This document shows, piece by piece, positions 15,020 to 22,992 of a DNA stretch of 64,000 nucleotides. The translations under genes and the position numbers were made by a program. Source of the stretch: Deltaproteobacteria bacterium UBA2409 (lineage in GTDB: Bacteria; Bdellovibrionota_C; UBA2361; DDRT01); NCBI GenBank assembly GCA_002343185.1, contig DDRT01000020.1, positions 84,657-148,656 of the forward strand. Reading direction: 5' to 3'. The number at the start of each line of letters is the position of its first letter. Position 1 is the stretch's first letter. Under the pieces are notes generated by a model. It saw nothing but the letters and a program-made list of their open reading frames with translations. It had not been told where the DNA came from and ran no database searches.

Positions 15020-16252
15020 ATGACACGTGTTTGTTTGATTGAATCAAAAAGGACCCCATTCACAAGGATAAATACAGCCCTAGCCAGATATTCTTCTTTG
15101 GAACTTTCCTTAAAATTACTTGAGAAGTTTCTAGAGCAGATCTCACCCCATCCAATTGATGAGATGATATACTCTTCTGTTCTTATGGATCCAAGAATTC
15201 CCGACCTTGGTCGAGAACTAGTTCTTAGATCCTCTATGGACAAAAGAATTACAGGTCACTTCATCTCTAATAATTGCATTAGTGGACTTGTAGCATCAGC
15301 ATTCGTTTGCGATGGAATCAAAACTGGAAGGATCAGATCTGGACTAGCAGGAGGTGTTGAGACCATGTCACAACCTGCACTTTTGTTTTCGAAAAAAGCC
15401 ACACAATTTTTTTTAAAACTTGCTGCTGCTAAGACACTCAAAGATAAATTATTTGTATTATCCTCATTCAAGGTATCATTTCTATCTCCAGAAGCCCCAT
15501 CACCAAAAGAGCCGTCAACAGGGCTTACTATGGGGCAGCACTGTGAAATTATGGCTAAAGAATTTAACATCTCAAGAGAGCGGCAAGATGAGATAGCGTT
15601 TTTAAGCCATCAAAATGCAGCAAAGGCAAAAAAAATCCTTGAAGAGGAGATCTTTCCAATTGACGATGTTAAATCTGATAATCTTGTAAGAGAAAGCACT
15701 TCACTTGAGAAGTTAAGCACTCTTAAGCCAGTTTTTGATCGAACTGATATGGGTAGCATTACAGCTGGGAATTCAAGCCCTCTAACTGATGGAGCAAGTT
15801 TGTGCTTTTTTGGGTCCGAAGAATATTGTAATCAGCAAAAGATTGAACCGTTAGCATTTGTTGATGGTATTGAATTTTCCTCAGTAGCTCCAAGTGATGG
15901 TCTTTTAATGGGACCAGCTCTAGCACTTCCAAAAATCTTACGAAAATTTAATCTTACTATCAGTGACATTGATCGATTCGAAATACATGAGGCATTTGGC
16001 GCACAAGTTGCAGCTAATTTAGATGCATGGGAGAGGGGATTTAAAGGAGAAAAGCCAATAGGTAAGATTCCTGTGGAAAAGATTAATGTTCACGGAGGTT
16101 CAATCGCTCTAGGACATCCTTTCGCTGCTACAGGAGGAAGATTGCTTGGCTCTCTTGCTCGAGACTTAAGAAGAAATAATCTAAAGAGAGGAATTATTAG
16201 TGTTTGTGCAGCTGGAGGGGGAGCAGCGGCTGTACTGATATCTAGGCCTTAG
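15020..16252 (+). CDS. thiolase (acetyl-CoA acyltransferase, FadA/FadI-like)
   Basis: 410 residues, thiolase length. Catalytic blocks: NNCISGL with nucleophile Cys86, HEAFGAQ, GGSIALGHPFAATGGR and the second cysteine in SVCAAGGGAAA. It joins or cleaves acetyl-CoA units in beta-oxidation or related condensations. TLKPVFDRTDMGSITAGNSSPLTDGA is the usual degradative-thiolase stretch. No FadB partner is nearby, so it may be encoded elsewhere. A run of nine G and a palindromic element follow the stop. Confidence 0.9.
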   Translation: MTRVCLIESKRTPFTRINTALARYSSLELSLKLLEKFLEQISPHPIDEMIYSSVLMDPRIPDLGRELVLRSSMDKRITGHFISNNCISGLVASAFVCDGIKTGRIRSGLAGGVETMSQPALLFSKKATQFFLKLAAAKTLKDKLFVLSSFKVSFLSPEAPSPKEPSTGLTMGQHCEIMAKEFNISRERQDEIAFLSHQNAAKAKKILEEEIFPIDDVKSDNLVRESTSLEKLSTLKPVFDRTDMGSITAGNSSPLTDGASLCFFGSEEYCNQQKIEPLAFVDGIEFSSVAPSDGLLMGPALALPKILRKFNLTISDIDRFEIHEAFGAQVAANLDAWERGFKGEKPIGKIPVEKINVHGGSIALGHPFAATGGRLLGSLARDLRRNNLKRGIISVCAAGGGAAAVLISRP

Positions 16253-16278
16253 GGGGGGGGCTCTCTAGAGTGCATATA

Positions 16279-16338
16279 CCTTAACCGTGACCTTGAGCGT
16301 TAGCTAAATTAAGGTCACGCGCACACTCACGGTTAAGG
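16279..16338. repeat. nested palindrome after the thiolase gene
   Basis: An outer 12-bp perfect arm pair CCTTAACCGTGA (16279-16290) / TCACGGTTAAGG (16327-16338) and a competing inner pair GTGACCTT (16287-16294) / AAGGTCAC (16311-16318) share four bases, so two alternative folds exist. The centre GAGCGTTAGCTAA is nearly the same as GAGCGTAAGCTAA at 7061-7073, with different arms. Confidence 0.8.
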
Positions 16339-16415
16339 GCCAGGCTACCCTAATATTTATAACCACTTAGAAGCTCAGCAGAAATCATGGCCTATTATGA
16401 TAAGCTCTAAAGAAA

Positions 16416-16424
16416 TGCTATCAT
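16416..16424 (+). promoter_or_regulatory. extended -10 promoter of the glycan cluster
   Basis: TGCTATCAT, an extended -10 (TGn plus TATCAT at 16419-16424), lies 9 nt before the ATG at 16434. No ribosome binding site fits between them, so the message is predicted to be leaderless or nearly so. Confidence 0.5.
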
Positions 16425-16433
16425 TCCCCACCT

Positions 16434-17405
16434 ATGAACGGACTATCTGTAGTAATTCCAGTATATAATGAAGAAGAAAACGTTGCTTCGTCCTACAACG
16501 AAGTGAAAGGTGTGCTCTCAAGGATTAATATCCCTCACGAAATTATTTTCGTCGATGATGGTTCTAGGGATAGAACAGTTAAGTTCCTTAAAGAAGCAGC
16601 AGCGGGAGACCAAAACATTAGAATAATCGAGTTTAGAAGAAACTTTGGTCAGACAGCTGCTATGCAGGCAGGATTCGAGCACACAAAGTATGATCTTGTT
16701 TGCTGCTTGGATGGAGATCTTCAAAATGATCCAAATGAGATCCCAAGAATGATAGAAAAGCTAAATGAAGGATATGACCTTGTTGCTGGTTGGAGAAAAG
16801 ACAGAAAAGACAAGTTTATAAGTCGCAGACTTCCTAGCATGATAGCTAACTGGCTTATCTCAAAGAGTACCAAAGTGAAACTCCATGACTATGGCTGCAC
16901 CTTGAAGTTAATGACTGGTGATATAGCTAGAAATTTAAAGCTCTATGGCGAGATGCACAGATTTATCCCGGCTCTTGCATCAGAAATAGGAGCCAAGGTG
17001 GCAGAGATACCTGTTAATCATCGAGCTAGACAATTTGGAAAATCAAAGTATGGAATTATGCGTACATTCAGAGTGATCTTAGATCTATTAACAGTCAAAT
17101 TCCTACTTGGATTTGCTAAACGACCAATTCATCTCTTTGGAAGCTTAGGTCTTGGCTCTTTAGTATTAGGTTGTTTAACTCTTACATACATTACTTATCA
17201 GAGATTATTTGAATCAGTTCCGATGGGTAATAGACCACTACTCTCTCTTGGAGTCATGATGGTTTTAATTGGGCTTCAATTTTTAGTGTTTGGACTATTA
17301 GCTGAGCTTTTAGCTAGAACCTACTATGAATCTCAAGGAAAACGAACATATGTTGTAAGGAAAATTCACGAGTCTCCAAGGTCGCTCAAAGCCGCAGGTG
17401 AATAA
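16434..17405 (+). CDS. GT2 glycosyltransferase, DPM1/GtrB-like, with C-terminal membrane helices
   Basis: 323 residues. GT-A fold with LSVVIPVYNEEENV, IIFVDDGSRDRT, CLDGDLQNDP (the DxD-type metal site) and a QTAAMQAGFEH block as in DPMS and the ArnC/GtrB polyprenyl-phosphate glycosyltransferases. Two membrane helices near the C-terminus (about 235-257 and 270-293) fit that group. It likely moves a sugar from a nucleotide to a polyprenyl phosphate at the inner membrane. The first gene of the polysaccharide cluster; TAATG overlap with the next. Confidence 0.88.
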   Translation: MNGLSVVIPVYNEEENVASSYNEVKGVLSRINIPHEIIFVDDGSRDRTVKFLKEAAAGDQNIRIIEFRRNFGQTAAMQAGFEHTKYDLVCCLDGDLQNDPNEIPRMIEKLNEGYDLVAGWRKDRKDKFISRRLPSMIANWLISKSTKVKLHDYGCTLKLMTGDIARNLKLYGEMHRFIPALASEIGAKVAEIPVNHRARQFGKSKYGIMRTFRVILDLLTVKFLLGFAKRPIHLFGSLGLGSLVLGCLTLTYITYQRLFESVPMGNRPLLSLGVMMVLIGLQFLVFGLLAELLARTYYESQGKRTYVVRKIHESPRSLKAAGE

Positions 17406-18439
17406 TGCTGCCAGCACAAGAGGAGTTGCCTAAGTTAAAGGTAGGCATTGACGCTCGAAAACTAGAAGTTTCTGGGATAGGAACTTACTTAAGATTTCTG
17501 ATCTCTGGAATGCTTAGCACAAAAAATTGTGAGGTTACACTTTTTGGGGATCCTCAAGTAATAGACTCTTTTTTCCCCGGAGTTCACTCAGAAAGATTTA
17601 CCTATGGAACGAATAATCCATTTGCTTATTTAGTGTTAAGGCAAAACCCACTACTAAAGAACTTTAGCTTTTTTCTTGCACCTCACTACGTAGGAGTTCA
17701 CAAACTTACTATACCACTCGTTTTAGTCCTGCATGACTTTATTCATTTAACTCATCCATCTTCGATGATTCATCCAATCGTGGCAAAACGACTCCTTAAG
17801 TGTGCTATAGGTGGTGCTTCTCATCTAATAGCAGTCAGTAAATCCACCAGAAAGGAGGCTGAAATCCTATTTCCAGATTCACCCCCGATTTCAGTTTTAA
17901 CTCCACCACTTAAGGTTGTAAATTCAGAAGTACATAGTGCGAAATCACATATTCTGTGTGTGGTATCTAATGATAAATCCCATAAAGGAATCGAAGATTT
18001 GATGAAAGTATGGGAAAGCTTGATTGATCCCCCAGAGCTTGTGATTGCCGGAGTAGGATCTGAAAATTTGAAGGGTAAATTTCCTGGAGCAAGGGGTAGA
18101 GTATCTCAGACTGAATTAGACCAACTATATCGTGGCGCATCGCTTGTAGTTATCCCGTCACTAGCTGAAGGATTTGGATATGTGATGGCGGAGTCTCATT
18201 CTTATGGGGTTCCGGTTATTGCTAGACCTGTTCCAGCACTTCTTGAGCAGAGAACAAAGTATGATTTCTTTGCTCGCGATTTTACACTACCTGCTTTTAG
18301 GGATGTTATTATGTTTGCTTTTCAGTCTAAAACTCCAGAGGAAGCGTTTTTAGAACTCCGAGATTCTGCCCTAGCGCTTAGCCCGGATCGTTTTGCAGAA
18401 TCTCTTACTTCACTTCTTTCAGAGATTCATTCGGTGTGA
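17405..18439 (+). CDS. GT4 glycosyltransferase
   Basis: 344 residues. KVGIDARKLEVSGIGTYLRFL is the usual N-terminal acceptor region, and the GT-B donor site is shown by SLAEGFGYVMAESHSYGVPVIA with the E-x7-E pair. VLHDFIHLTHP and ISVLTPPL agree with the mannosyl-type GT4 group. Soluble or peripheral at the inner membrane. Its ATG overlaps the previous TAA. The next gene starts 10 bp after its stop, so the cluster is one operon. Confidence 0.88.
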   Translation: MLPAQEELPKLKVGIDARKLEVSGIGTYLRFLISGMLSTKNCEVTLFGDPQVIDSFFPGVHSERFTYGTNNPFAYLVLRQNPLLKNFSFFLAPHYVGVHKLTIPLVLVLHDFIHLTHPSSMIHPIVAKRLLKCAIGGASHLIAVSKSTRKEAEILFPDSPPISVLTPPLKVVNSEVHSAKSHILCVVSNDKSHKGIEDLMKVWESLIDPPELVIAGVGSENLKGKFPGARGRVSQTELDQLYRGASLVVIPSLAEGFGYVMAESHSYGVPVIARPVPALLEQRTKYDFFARDFTLPAFRDVIMFAFQSKTPEEAFLELRDSALALSPDRFAESLTSLLSEIHSV

Positions 18440-18449
18440 AGGCTACAGT

Positions 18450-19568
18450 ATGAAAGTTGCTATCGTTCATGATTGGTTAACTGGATTAAGAGGTGGAGAG
18501 AAGTGCCTAAGTACTTTTTTAACTCTTTATCCAGAGGCAGACATCTTTACTCTTATACACATTCCAGGCTCTACGACTAAAGAGATTGATGCGCGAGTGA
18601 AAGGGGTTTCTTTTCTATCATGGATTCCTAAGATAAGATCCATATATAGATACTTACTGCCACTCTATCCAATAGCAATTAAATTCCTCTCATATAGGTT
18701 AAAGGATTATGATCTTGTTATTTCCTTAAGTCACGCTGCAGCAAAAAACATCTCACTTCCTAACACTACAATTCACATCTGCTATTGCTTTACCCCAATG
18801 CGTTATATTTGGGATCAAGCAGGCGCTTATTTTGGCAAGAAAAGGTTTTTACTATCGCCACTCCTGAAACTTCTACAGTGGTGGGATGTAAGGGGAGCCT
18901 CTAGGGTTAATACATTTGTAGCCATTAGTCAGTTTGTAAGAAAAAGAATAAGGGACTACTACGGAAGAGAAGCACTTGTAATTCATCCCCCTGTTCGCTT
19001 GGAAGATATTCCGATAAGGGAAGGAATTGCACGCGACTCTGCTCCGTACCTTTGCGCAGGAGCACTAGTTCCTTACAAGAAAATTGATACAGCCATCGAA
19101 GCTTTTAATGATCTTGGACTACCATTAGTTGTAGTTGGGCAGGGGCCAGAGATGGAGAGACTTAAAGCGTTATCAAGAGATAATATAAAGTTTCTGGGCT
19201 ATGTTTCTGATGCTGAACTATTTGAAGAATTTTGTAAGGCAAAGGCCTTAATATTTCCAGGAACTGAAGACTTTGGCCTTATTCCTGTAGAGTTTATGGC
19301 CTCTGGGGGGCCTGTTATTGCCCTTGAGTTAGGCGGAGTAACCGAATCGGTTGTAGGAGTGGGGGTTGAGCAAGGTCGTGCCACAGGAGTATTTTATAGG
19401 GAAGGAGACAAGGAAAGCTTGAAAGCAGCGGTTCTATATTTTGAAAAGGTAAGAGCCAAATTCATGCCTGAGACTTGCAGGCTTCATGCAGAAAGATTTT
19501 CTGAAAGTATGTTTGAAGAGTCATGGAAAACTCTGATTCAGAAGTATCAAAAGGCTAGTGGATGTTAA
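18450..19568 (+). CDS. GT4 glycosyltransferase, WbaZ-like
   Basis: 372 residues from MKVAIVHDWLTGLRGGEK at 18450; the open frame reaches back to 18393 but that part overlaps the upstream gene. The GT-B donor loop FPGTEDFGLIPVEFMASGGPVIA is complete, and HICYCFTPMRYIWDQ plus VAISQFVRKRIRDYYGR are typical of WbaZ/RfbZ-type mannosyltransferases of O-antigen clusters. Sugar specificity cannot be read off. Overlaps the next gene by 7 bp. Confidence 0.88.
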   Translation: MKVAIVHDWLTGLRGGEKCLSTFLTLYPEADIFTLIHIPGSTTKEIDARVKGVSFLSWIPKIRSIYRYLLPLYPIAIKFLSYRLKDYDLVISLSHAAAKNISLPNTTIHICYCFTPMRYIWDQAGAYFGKKRFLLSPLLKLLQWWDVRGASRVNTFVAISQFVRKRIRDYYGREALVIHPPVRLEDIPIREGIARDSAPYLCAGALVPYKKIDTAIEAFNDLGLPLVVVGQGPEMERLKALSRDNIKFLGYVSDAELFEEFCKAKALIFPGTEDFGLIPVEFMASGGPVIALELGGVTESVVGVGVEQGRATGVFYREGDKESLKAAVLYFEKVRAKFMPETCRLHAERFSESMFEESWKTLIQKYQKASGC

Positions 19569-20965
19569 AGCAGAAACGACAACTATTTGAGTTTCTATTT
19601 ATGGGTGCAGATCTTTTGGCAGTTTCTCTTGCCTGGATTATTGCATATTGGTTCAGATTTTTATCAGGTGTAGTTGAAGTTGATAAGGGAATTCCTGATT
19701 TTACATCGTATCTTTCTCAGCTACTGGTAATCTGGGTTATCTGGGCATTTACATTTAAAAAGATGCAGATGTATCAACCGATGCGAGGTAAAAAGCGCCT
19801 TTGGGAGCTGCTACAGCTCGCTCGTGCTACAACCTTAGCAGTTTTAATATTGATAGCTATCACATATCTGTTTCGCGAAAAGAGTGTCCCGTTTTCAAGA
19901 TTGGTCTTTGTTTACTTTGGTCTTTTATCGTTTGTTTTTACACTAGGACACAGACTTTTAATTAGAGGAACACTCCGTGAATTGAGGCGAAAAGGATATA
20001 ATCTTCGATATCTTCTTGTGGTAGGTACTGGAAAAGTAGCTGGTGATCTTATCACCAGAGTCAGAAGACATAGAGAGCTAGGAATTCAGATTGTTGGGTG
20101 CTTAGCGAAATCTCCAAATGAAACAATTGGTGCAGTCGGAGCTCCTGTAGTTGGAAACTATGATGATCTTAAGAAACTTCTGACTACAATGGATATAGAT
20201 CAGGTAGTAATCGCACTCCCACTAGAAGACAACCATTTTCTTCCTAAGATAATGGAAGATCTTAAAAATTCAACCGTAGATGTAAAAATTGTTCCCGATG
20301 TCTATCAGTTCATTAGCGCAGGTGGATCCATTGAAGAGTTTGAAGGACTTCCTGTTATCTCCGTTCAAGAATCTCCGATTGAAGGGGTTAATATGTTTCT
20401 AAAGCGTATGTTAGATGTAGTTATCTCGCTATTCGCTTTAGTTATTCTATCACCTCTTCTTACTTTGATTGCTGTTCTAGTCAGGTTAACATCTAAGGGA
20501 CCTGTCTTATATGTTCAAGAGCGCGTTAGTCTGGATGGCACCAGGTTTCCAATTTACAAATTTCGAACTATGAGAACAGATGCTGAAGATGCAGGGCCTC
20601 AATGGTCTAAGAAAAGCGATCCAAGGACAACTCCTATTGGCAGATTTTTACGTGCATGGAGTTTGGATGAGCTTCCTCAACTATGGAATGTTTTAAATGG
20701 GGATATGTCTATAGTCGGGCCAAGACCAGAAAGACCATACTTTATTCATGAGTTTAAAGAAAAGATTCCTTTATATATGCTACGCCATAAAGTTCCTGCT
20801 GGGATCACCGGTTGGGCACAGGTAAATGGTTGGAGAGGAGATACATCCTTGGACAAGCGTATAGAGTACGATCTTTATTATTTGAAAAATTGGTCATTAT
20901 TCTTTGATCTTAAGATAATTTTTCTGACTCTATTCAGAGGGTTAAAAGACAAAAGCGCCGCTTAG
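19562..20965 (+). CDS. polyprenyl-phosphate sugar-1-phosphate transferase (WcaJ-like)
   Basis: 467 residues. Four N-terminal membrane helices, a CoA-binding/Rossmann-like middle (LLVVGTGKVAGDLI), a further helix (VVISLFALVILSPLL), and the C-terminal bacterial sugar transferase domain with YVQERVSLDGTRFPIYKFRTM, the WSLDELPQLWNVLNGDMS catalytic block and GPRPERPYFI. It starts repeat-unit assembly by linking a sugar phosphate to undecaprenyl phosphate. Last gene of the visible cluster; no Wzx/Wzy/Wza is seen here. Confidence 0.92.
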   Translation: MLKQKRQLFEFLFMGADLLAVSLAWIIAYWFRFLSGVVEVDKGIPDFTSYLSQLLVIWVIWAFTFKKMQMYQPMRGKKRLWELLQLARATTLAVLILIAITYLFREKSVPFSRLVFVYFGLLSFVFTLGHRLLIRGTLRELRRKGYNLRYLLVVGTGKVAGDLITRVRRHRELGIQIVGCLAKSPNETIGAVGAPVVGNYDDLKKLLTTMDIDQVVIALPLEDNHFLPKIMEDLKNSTVDVKIVPDVYQFISAGGSIEEFEGLPVISVQESPIEGVNMFLKRMLDVVISLFALVILSPLLTLIAVLVRLTSKGPVLYVQERVSLDGTRFPIYKFRTMRTDAEDAGPQWSKKSDPRTTPIGRFLRAWSLDELPQLWNVLNGDMSIVGPRPERPYFIHEFKEKIPLYMLRHKVPAGITGWAQVNGWRGDTSLDKRIEYDLYYLKNWSLFFDLKIIFLTLFRGLKDKSAA

Positions 20966-20983
20966 AGATTTCATCGAAATTTA

Positions 20984-21013
20984 TTGATTAGAGCCCCTAA
21001 ATATCGGTATAGT
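20984..21013 (+). promoter_or_regulatory. promoter of the secreted-unknown gene, near-leaderless
   Basis: TTGATT (20984-20989), 18-nt spacer, TATAGT (21008-21013), then 9 nt to ATG at 21023. The TTG that would open a longer frame at 20984 is the first half of the -35 box, which argues for the later start. Confidence 0.55.
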
Positions 21014-21022
21014 TTTCCCGAT

Positions 21023-21919
21023 ATGAGGTACATAATTGTTATTCTTAGTTTAATCTCTGGCTTATTTGCACAGAATTTCACCCCGATAGGAGATGGGTAT
21101 GACTGTATGACTCTAGCAAATGGCGATCAATTTTTGGTAATCAGAGATAACACAACTTACACTATGATTAATGACAAAGCAGTTACTAAGCGACTTGTAA
21201 AAGAAAGAAAGAAGATCAACCAAAAAATAAAAACCCTCAAAGATTTAAGTGACAGCATAAAGCAAAAAACCCCTAATCAAGCTGCACTAAAAATTTTCAA
21301 AAACATATGGAAGTTTACTAATGGCAGTACGCTAGACTCATCGCTAATAGAAACAAAAGATGAGCGCATCCAAGCACTAAAAGCATTAACTCAAGCACTA
21401 AAAGATAAAAAGCAGTATTTAAATAATATGATTGGTTCAATTAATGGATGTAAGGAAGGACGAAAGTCATTTCCAAAGGGTGGGATACTGATGTATCCGA
21501 CGGTACAGGTTGTAGGTCTTGTTGGTACGAAGAGGCAATATTCTGGCTGGATGATTCATGATGTAGCTTTAAAAACCAAATACACAACAAAACCTGGCGG
21601 ATACAATGGATGCTTCAAGTTTTACTGGAAGGATGGAAGCACCTCTACATACATGGCTGGCCTTGGAACAGAGCCATGCTATGTTGGAAGCGTAAATAGA
21701 TTTGACCAAGCAGTAGCTGCCTGTAATGCTGTTCTACCAAAGGGTCGCGTTGGATTTGCTATGCAGCATGGGTCATCAATAAACATGGATCAAGGAACGC
21801 TTGATTTTCTTGTTGCTTCTGCAACTACAAATAAACCTGGAGTCGTATTTCTAAGAAAACCCGATGAAGGCTCTTACGATAAGTTTTATCAGGCATGTTC
21901 AGCATGGAATAATAATTAG
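21023..21919 (+). CDS. hypothetical secreted protein with coiled-coil segment
   Basis: 298 residues from MRYIIVILSLISGLFAQ, a clean signal peptide. An upstream TTG would prepend 13 charged residues and overlaps a promoter. The mature protein has a long Lys/Gln-rich helical stretch (about 50-140) and a C-terminal globular part with six cysteines, likely disulfide-bonded, with repeats of Gly/Tyr (GGYNGCFKFYWKDGS, LGTEPCYVGS). The family is unknown to me. It is probably surface or periplasmic. Confidence 0.6.
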   Translation: MRYIIVILSLISGLFAQNFTPIGDGYDCMTLANGDQFLVIRDNTTYTMINDKAVTKRLVKERKKINQKIKTLKDLSDSIKQKTPNQAALKIFKNIWKFTNGSTLDSSLIETKDERIQALKALTQALKDKKQYLNNMIGSINGCKEGRKSFPKGGILMYPTVQVVGLVGTKRQYSGWMIHDVALKTKYTTKPGGYNGCFKFYWKDGSTSTYMAGLGTEPCYVGSVNRFDQAVAACNAVLPKGRVGFAMQHGSSINMDQGTLDFLVASATTNKPGVVFLRKPDEGSYDKFYQACSAWNNN

Positions 21920-21965
21920 TCCCGCTCTTGTTCTTATTAACTCTCAATTATACGATGATCGATGA

Positions 21966-22739
21966 GTGAGACTGTTCGTTTTCCTTTTATTTATCTGTTC
22001 GATTGCATATGCAGGAGTACCTACTGCAGCTGACAAGATCAGCGATGTGGGTCTTTCAACTATCTTAGGCTCTCAAGTTTCTCTGGATACAAAAGTTTTT
22101 AGTAGTGATGGTCAGGAAAAAACTCTCAAAGATTATATAATTCCAGGTAAGCCACTAATATTGATGCCTGTATATTACAGATGCCCTGGCCTTTGTGGAA
22201 TAACATTACAAAGTGGAATAGCTCTTGTTAATGATATAAAAGCTGAGCTTGGAAAAGATTATTCAATTCTTACTTTTAGTTTTAATTCAACTGAGCCTCC
22301 TGAGCTTGCTAAGGGGAAAGCAGATACGATCATAGCTAAAGTAAATAATGAAGATGCAGCTAAAAAAGGATGGCATTTTGTAACAGCCCCACAGGAGAGT
22401 ATCGATAATCTGCTTAATCAGATTGGTTTTAAGCTAACTAAAGAAGGCGAAGAGTTTTCTCATGCAAGTGCGATTTTTGTTTTAACTCCAGAAGGTAAAA
22501 TATCTCAGTACTTCTCAGGTGTTATGTTTCCTCCTTGGGATGTAAAACTTTCTCTAGTTGATGCATCTGATGGAAAGGTAGGTAACTTACTACATCAGGC
22601 AGTTCTTTACTGTTTTCAGTTTGATCCTATCTCAGGTAAGTATACCCTTGCTGCCTGGAGAACCATGCAGGTTGGAGGAGTTTTAACCTTAATTTTAATG
22701 GCTGTAGGATTTTTAGTTCTCCGAAGGGTAACCGTTTAA
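21966..22739 (+). CDS. SCO1/SenC family copper chaperone
   Basis: 257 residues; GTG start, signal peptide (LFVFLLFICSIAYA). Copper site: YYRCPGLC (CxxxC) plus the distal His in FSHASAIFVLTPEGK. The thioredoxin-like fold and a C-terminal membrane helix (GGVLTLILMAVGFLVL) fit the SCO proteins that serve CuA of cytochrome c oxidase, and the LLHQAVLYCFQFDP tail is typical of the longer bacterial group. No oxidase gene is in view. A 12-bp inverted repeat straddles its stop codon. Confidence 0.9.
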   Translation: MRLFVFLLFICSIAYAGVPTAADKISDVGLSTILGSQVSLDTKVFSSDGQEKTLKDYIIPGKPLILMPVYYRCPGLCGITLQSGIALVNDIKAELGKDYSILTFSFNSTEPPELAKGKADTIIAKVNNEDAAKKGWHFVTAPQESIDNLLNQIGFKLTKEGEEFSHASAIFVLTPEGKISQYFSGVMFPPWDVKLSLVDASDGKVGNLLHQAVLYCFQFDPISGKYTLAAWRTMQVGGVLTLILMAVGFLVLRRVTV

Positions 22740-22849
22740 GGTGTTGGAATTTATAGTGTATTTCGAAGCTTTAGCGGATAAAAACTTAGTATTTATGCGA
22801 TTCTGGTAGTCAAAGCCTGATCGGCTTTGTAGATTTTTTAAACGGTTAC
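22728..22849 (+). terminator. SCO1 3' hairpins: terminator inside a longer inverted repeat
   Basis: AAAGCC-TGATC-GGCTTT (22812-22828) is followed by a T run (22834-22839): a weak rho-independent terminator. It is enclosed by a perfect 12-bp pair, GTAACCGTTTAA (22728-22739, including the stop codon) and TTAAACGGTTAC (22838-22849). Confidence 0.65.
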
Positions 22850-22863
22850 ATGTTTTCACCCCC

Positions 22864-22897
22864 GATTTGCTCCGCAAATCGACCCCTGAGGGGTTTG
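22864..22897. repeat. two short hairpins before the helicase gene
   Basis: CGATTTGC-TCC-GCAAATCG followed by CCCC-TGA-GGGG. The rest of 22740-22992 shows nothing else that I can support. Confidence 0.6.
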
Positions 22898-22992
22898 TAG
22901 AGACTCTAGGTGGTTGGCGAGCTTATGATATGGTACTTTTAAATAGTTAATCTGAAGAGAAACTTTCGTCGTAATCTCACGAATAGAACTGT

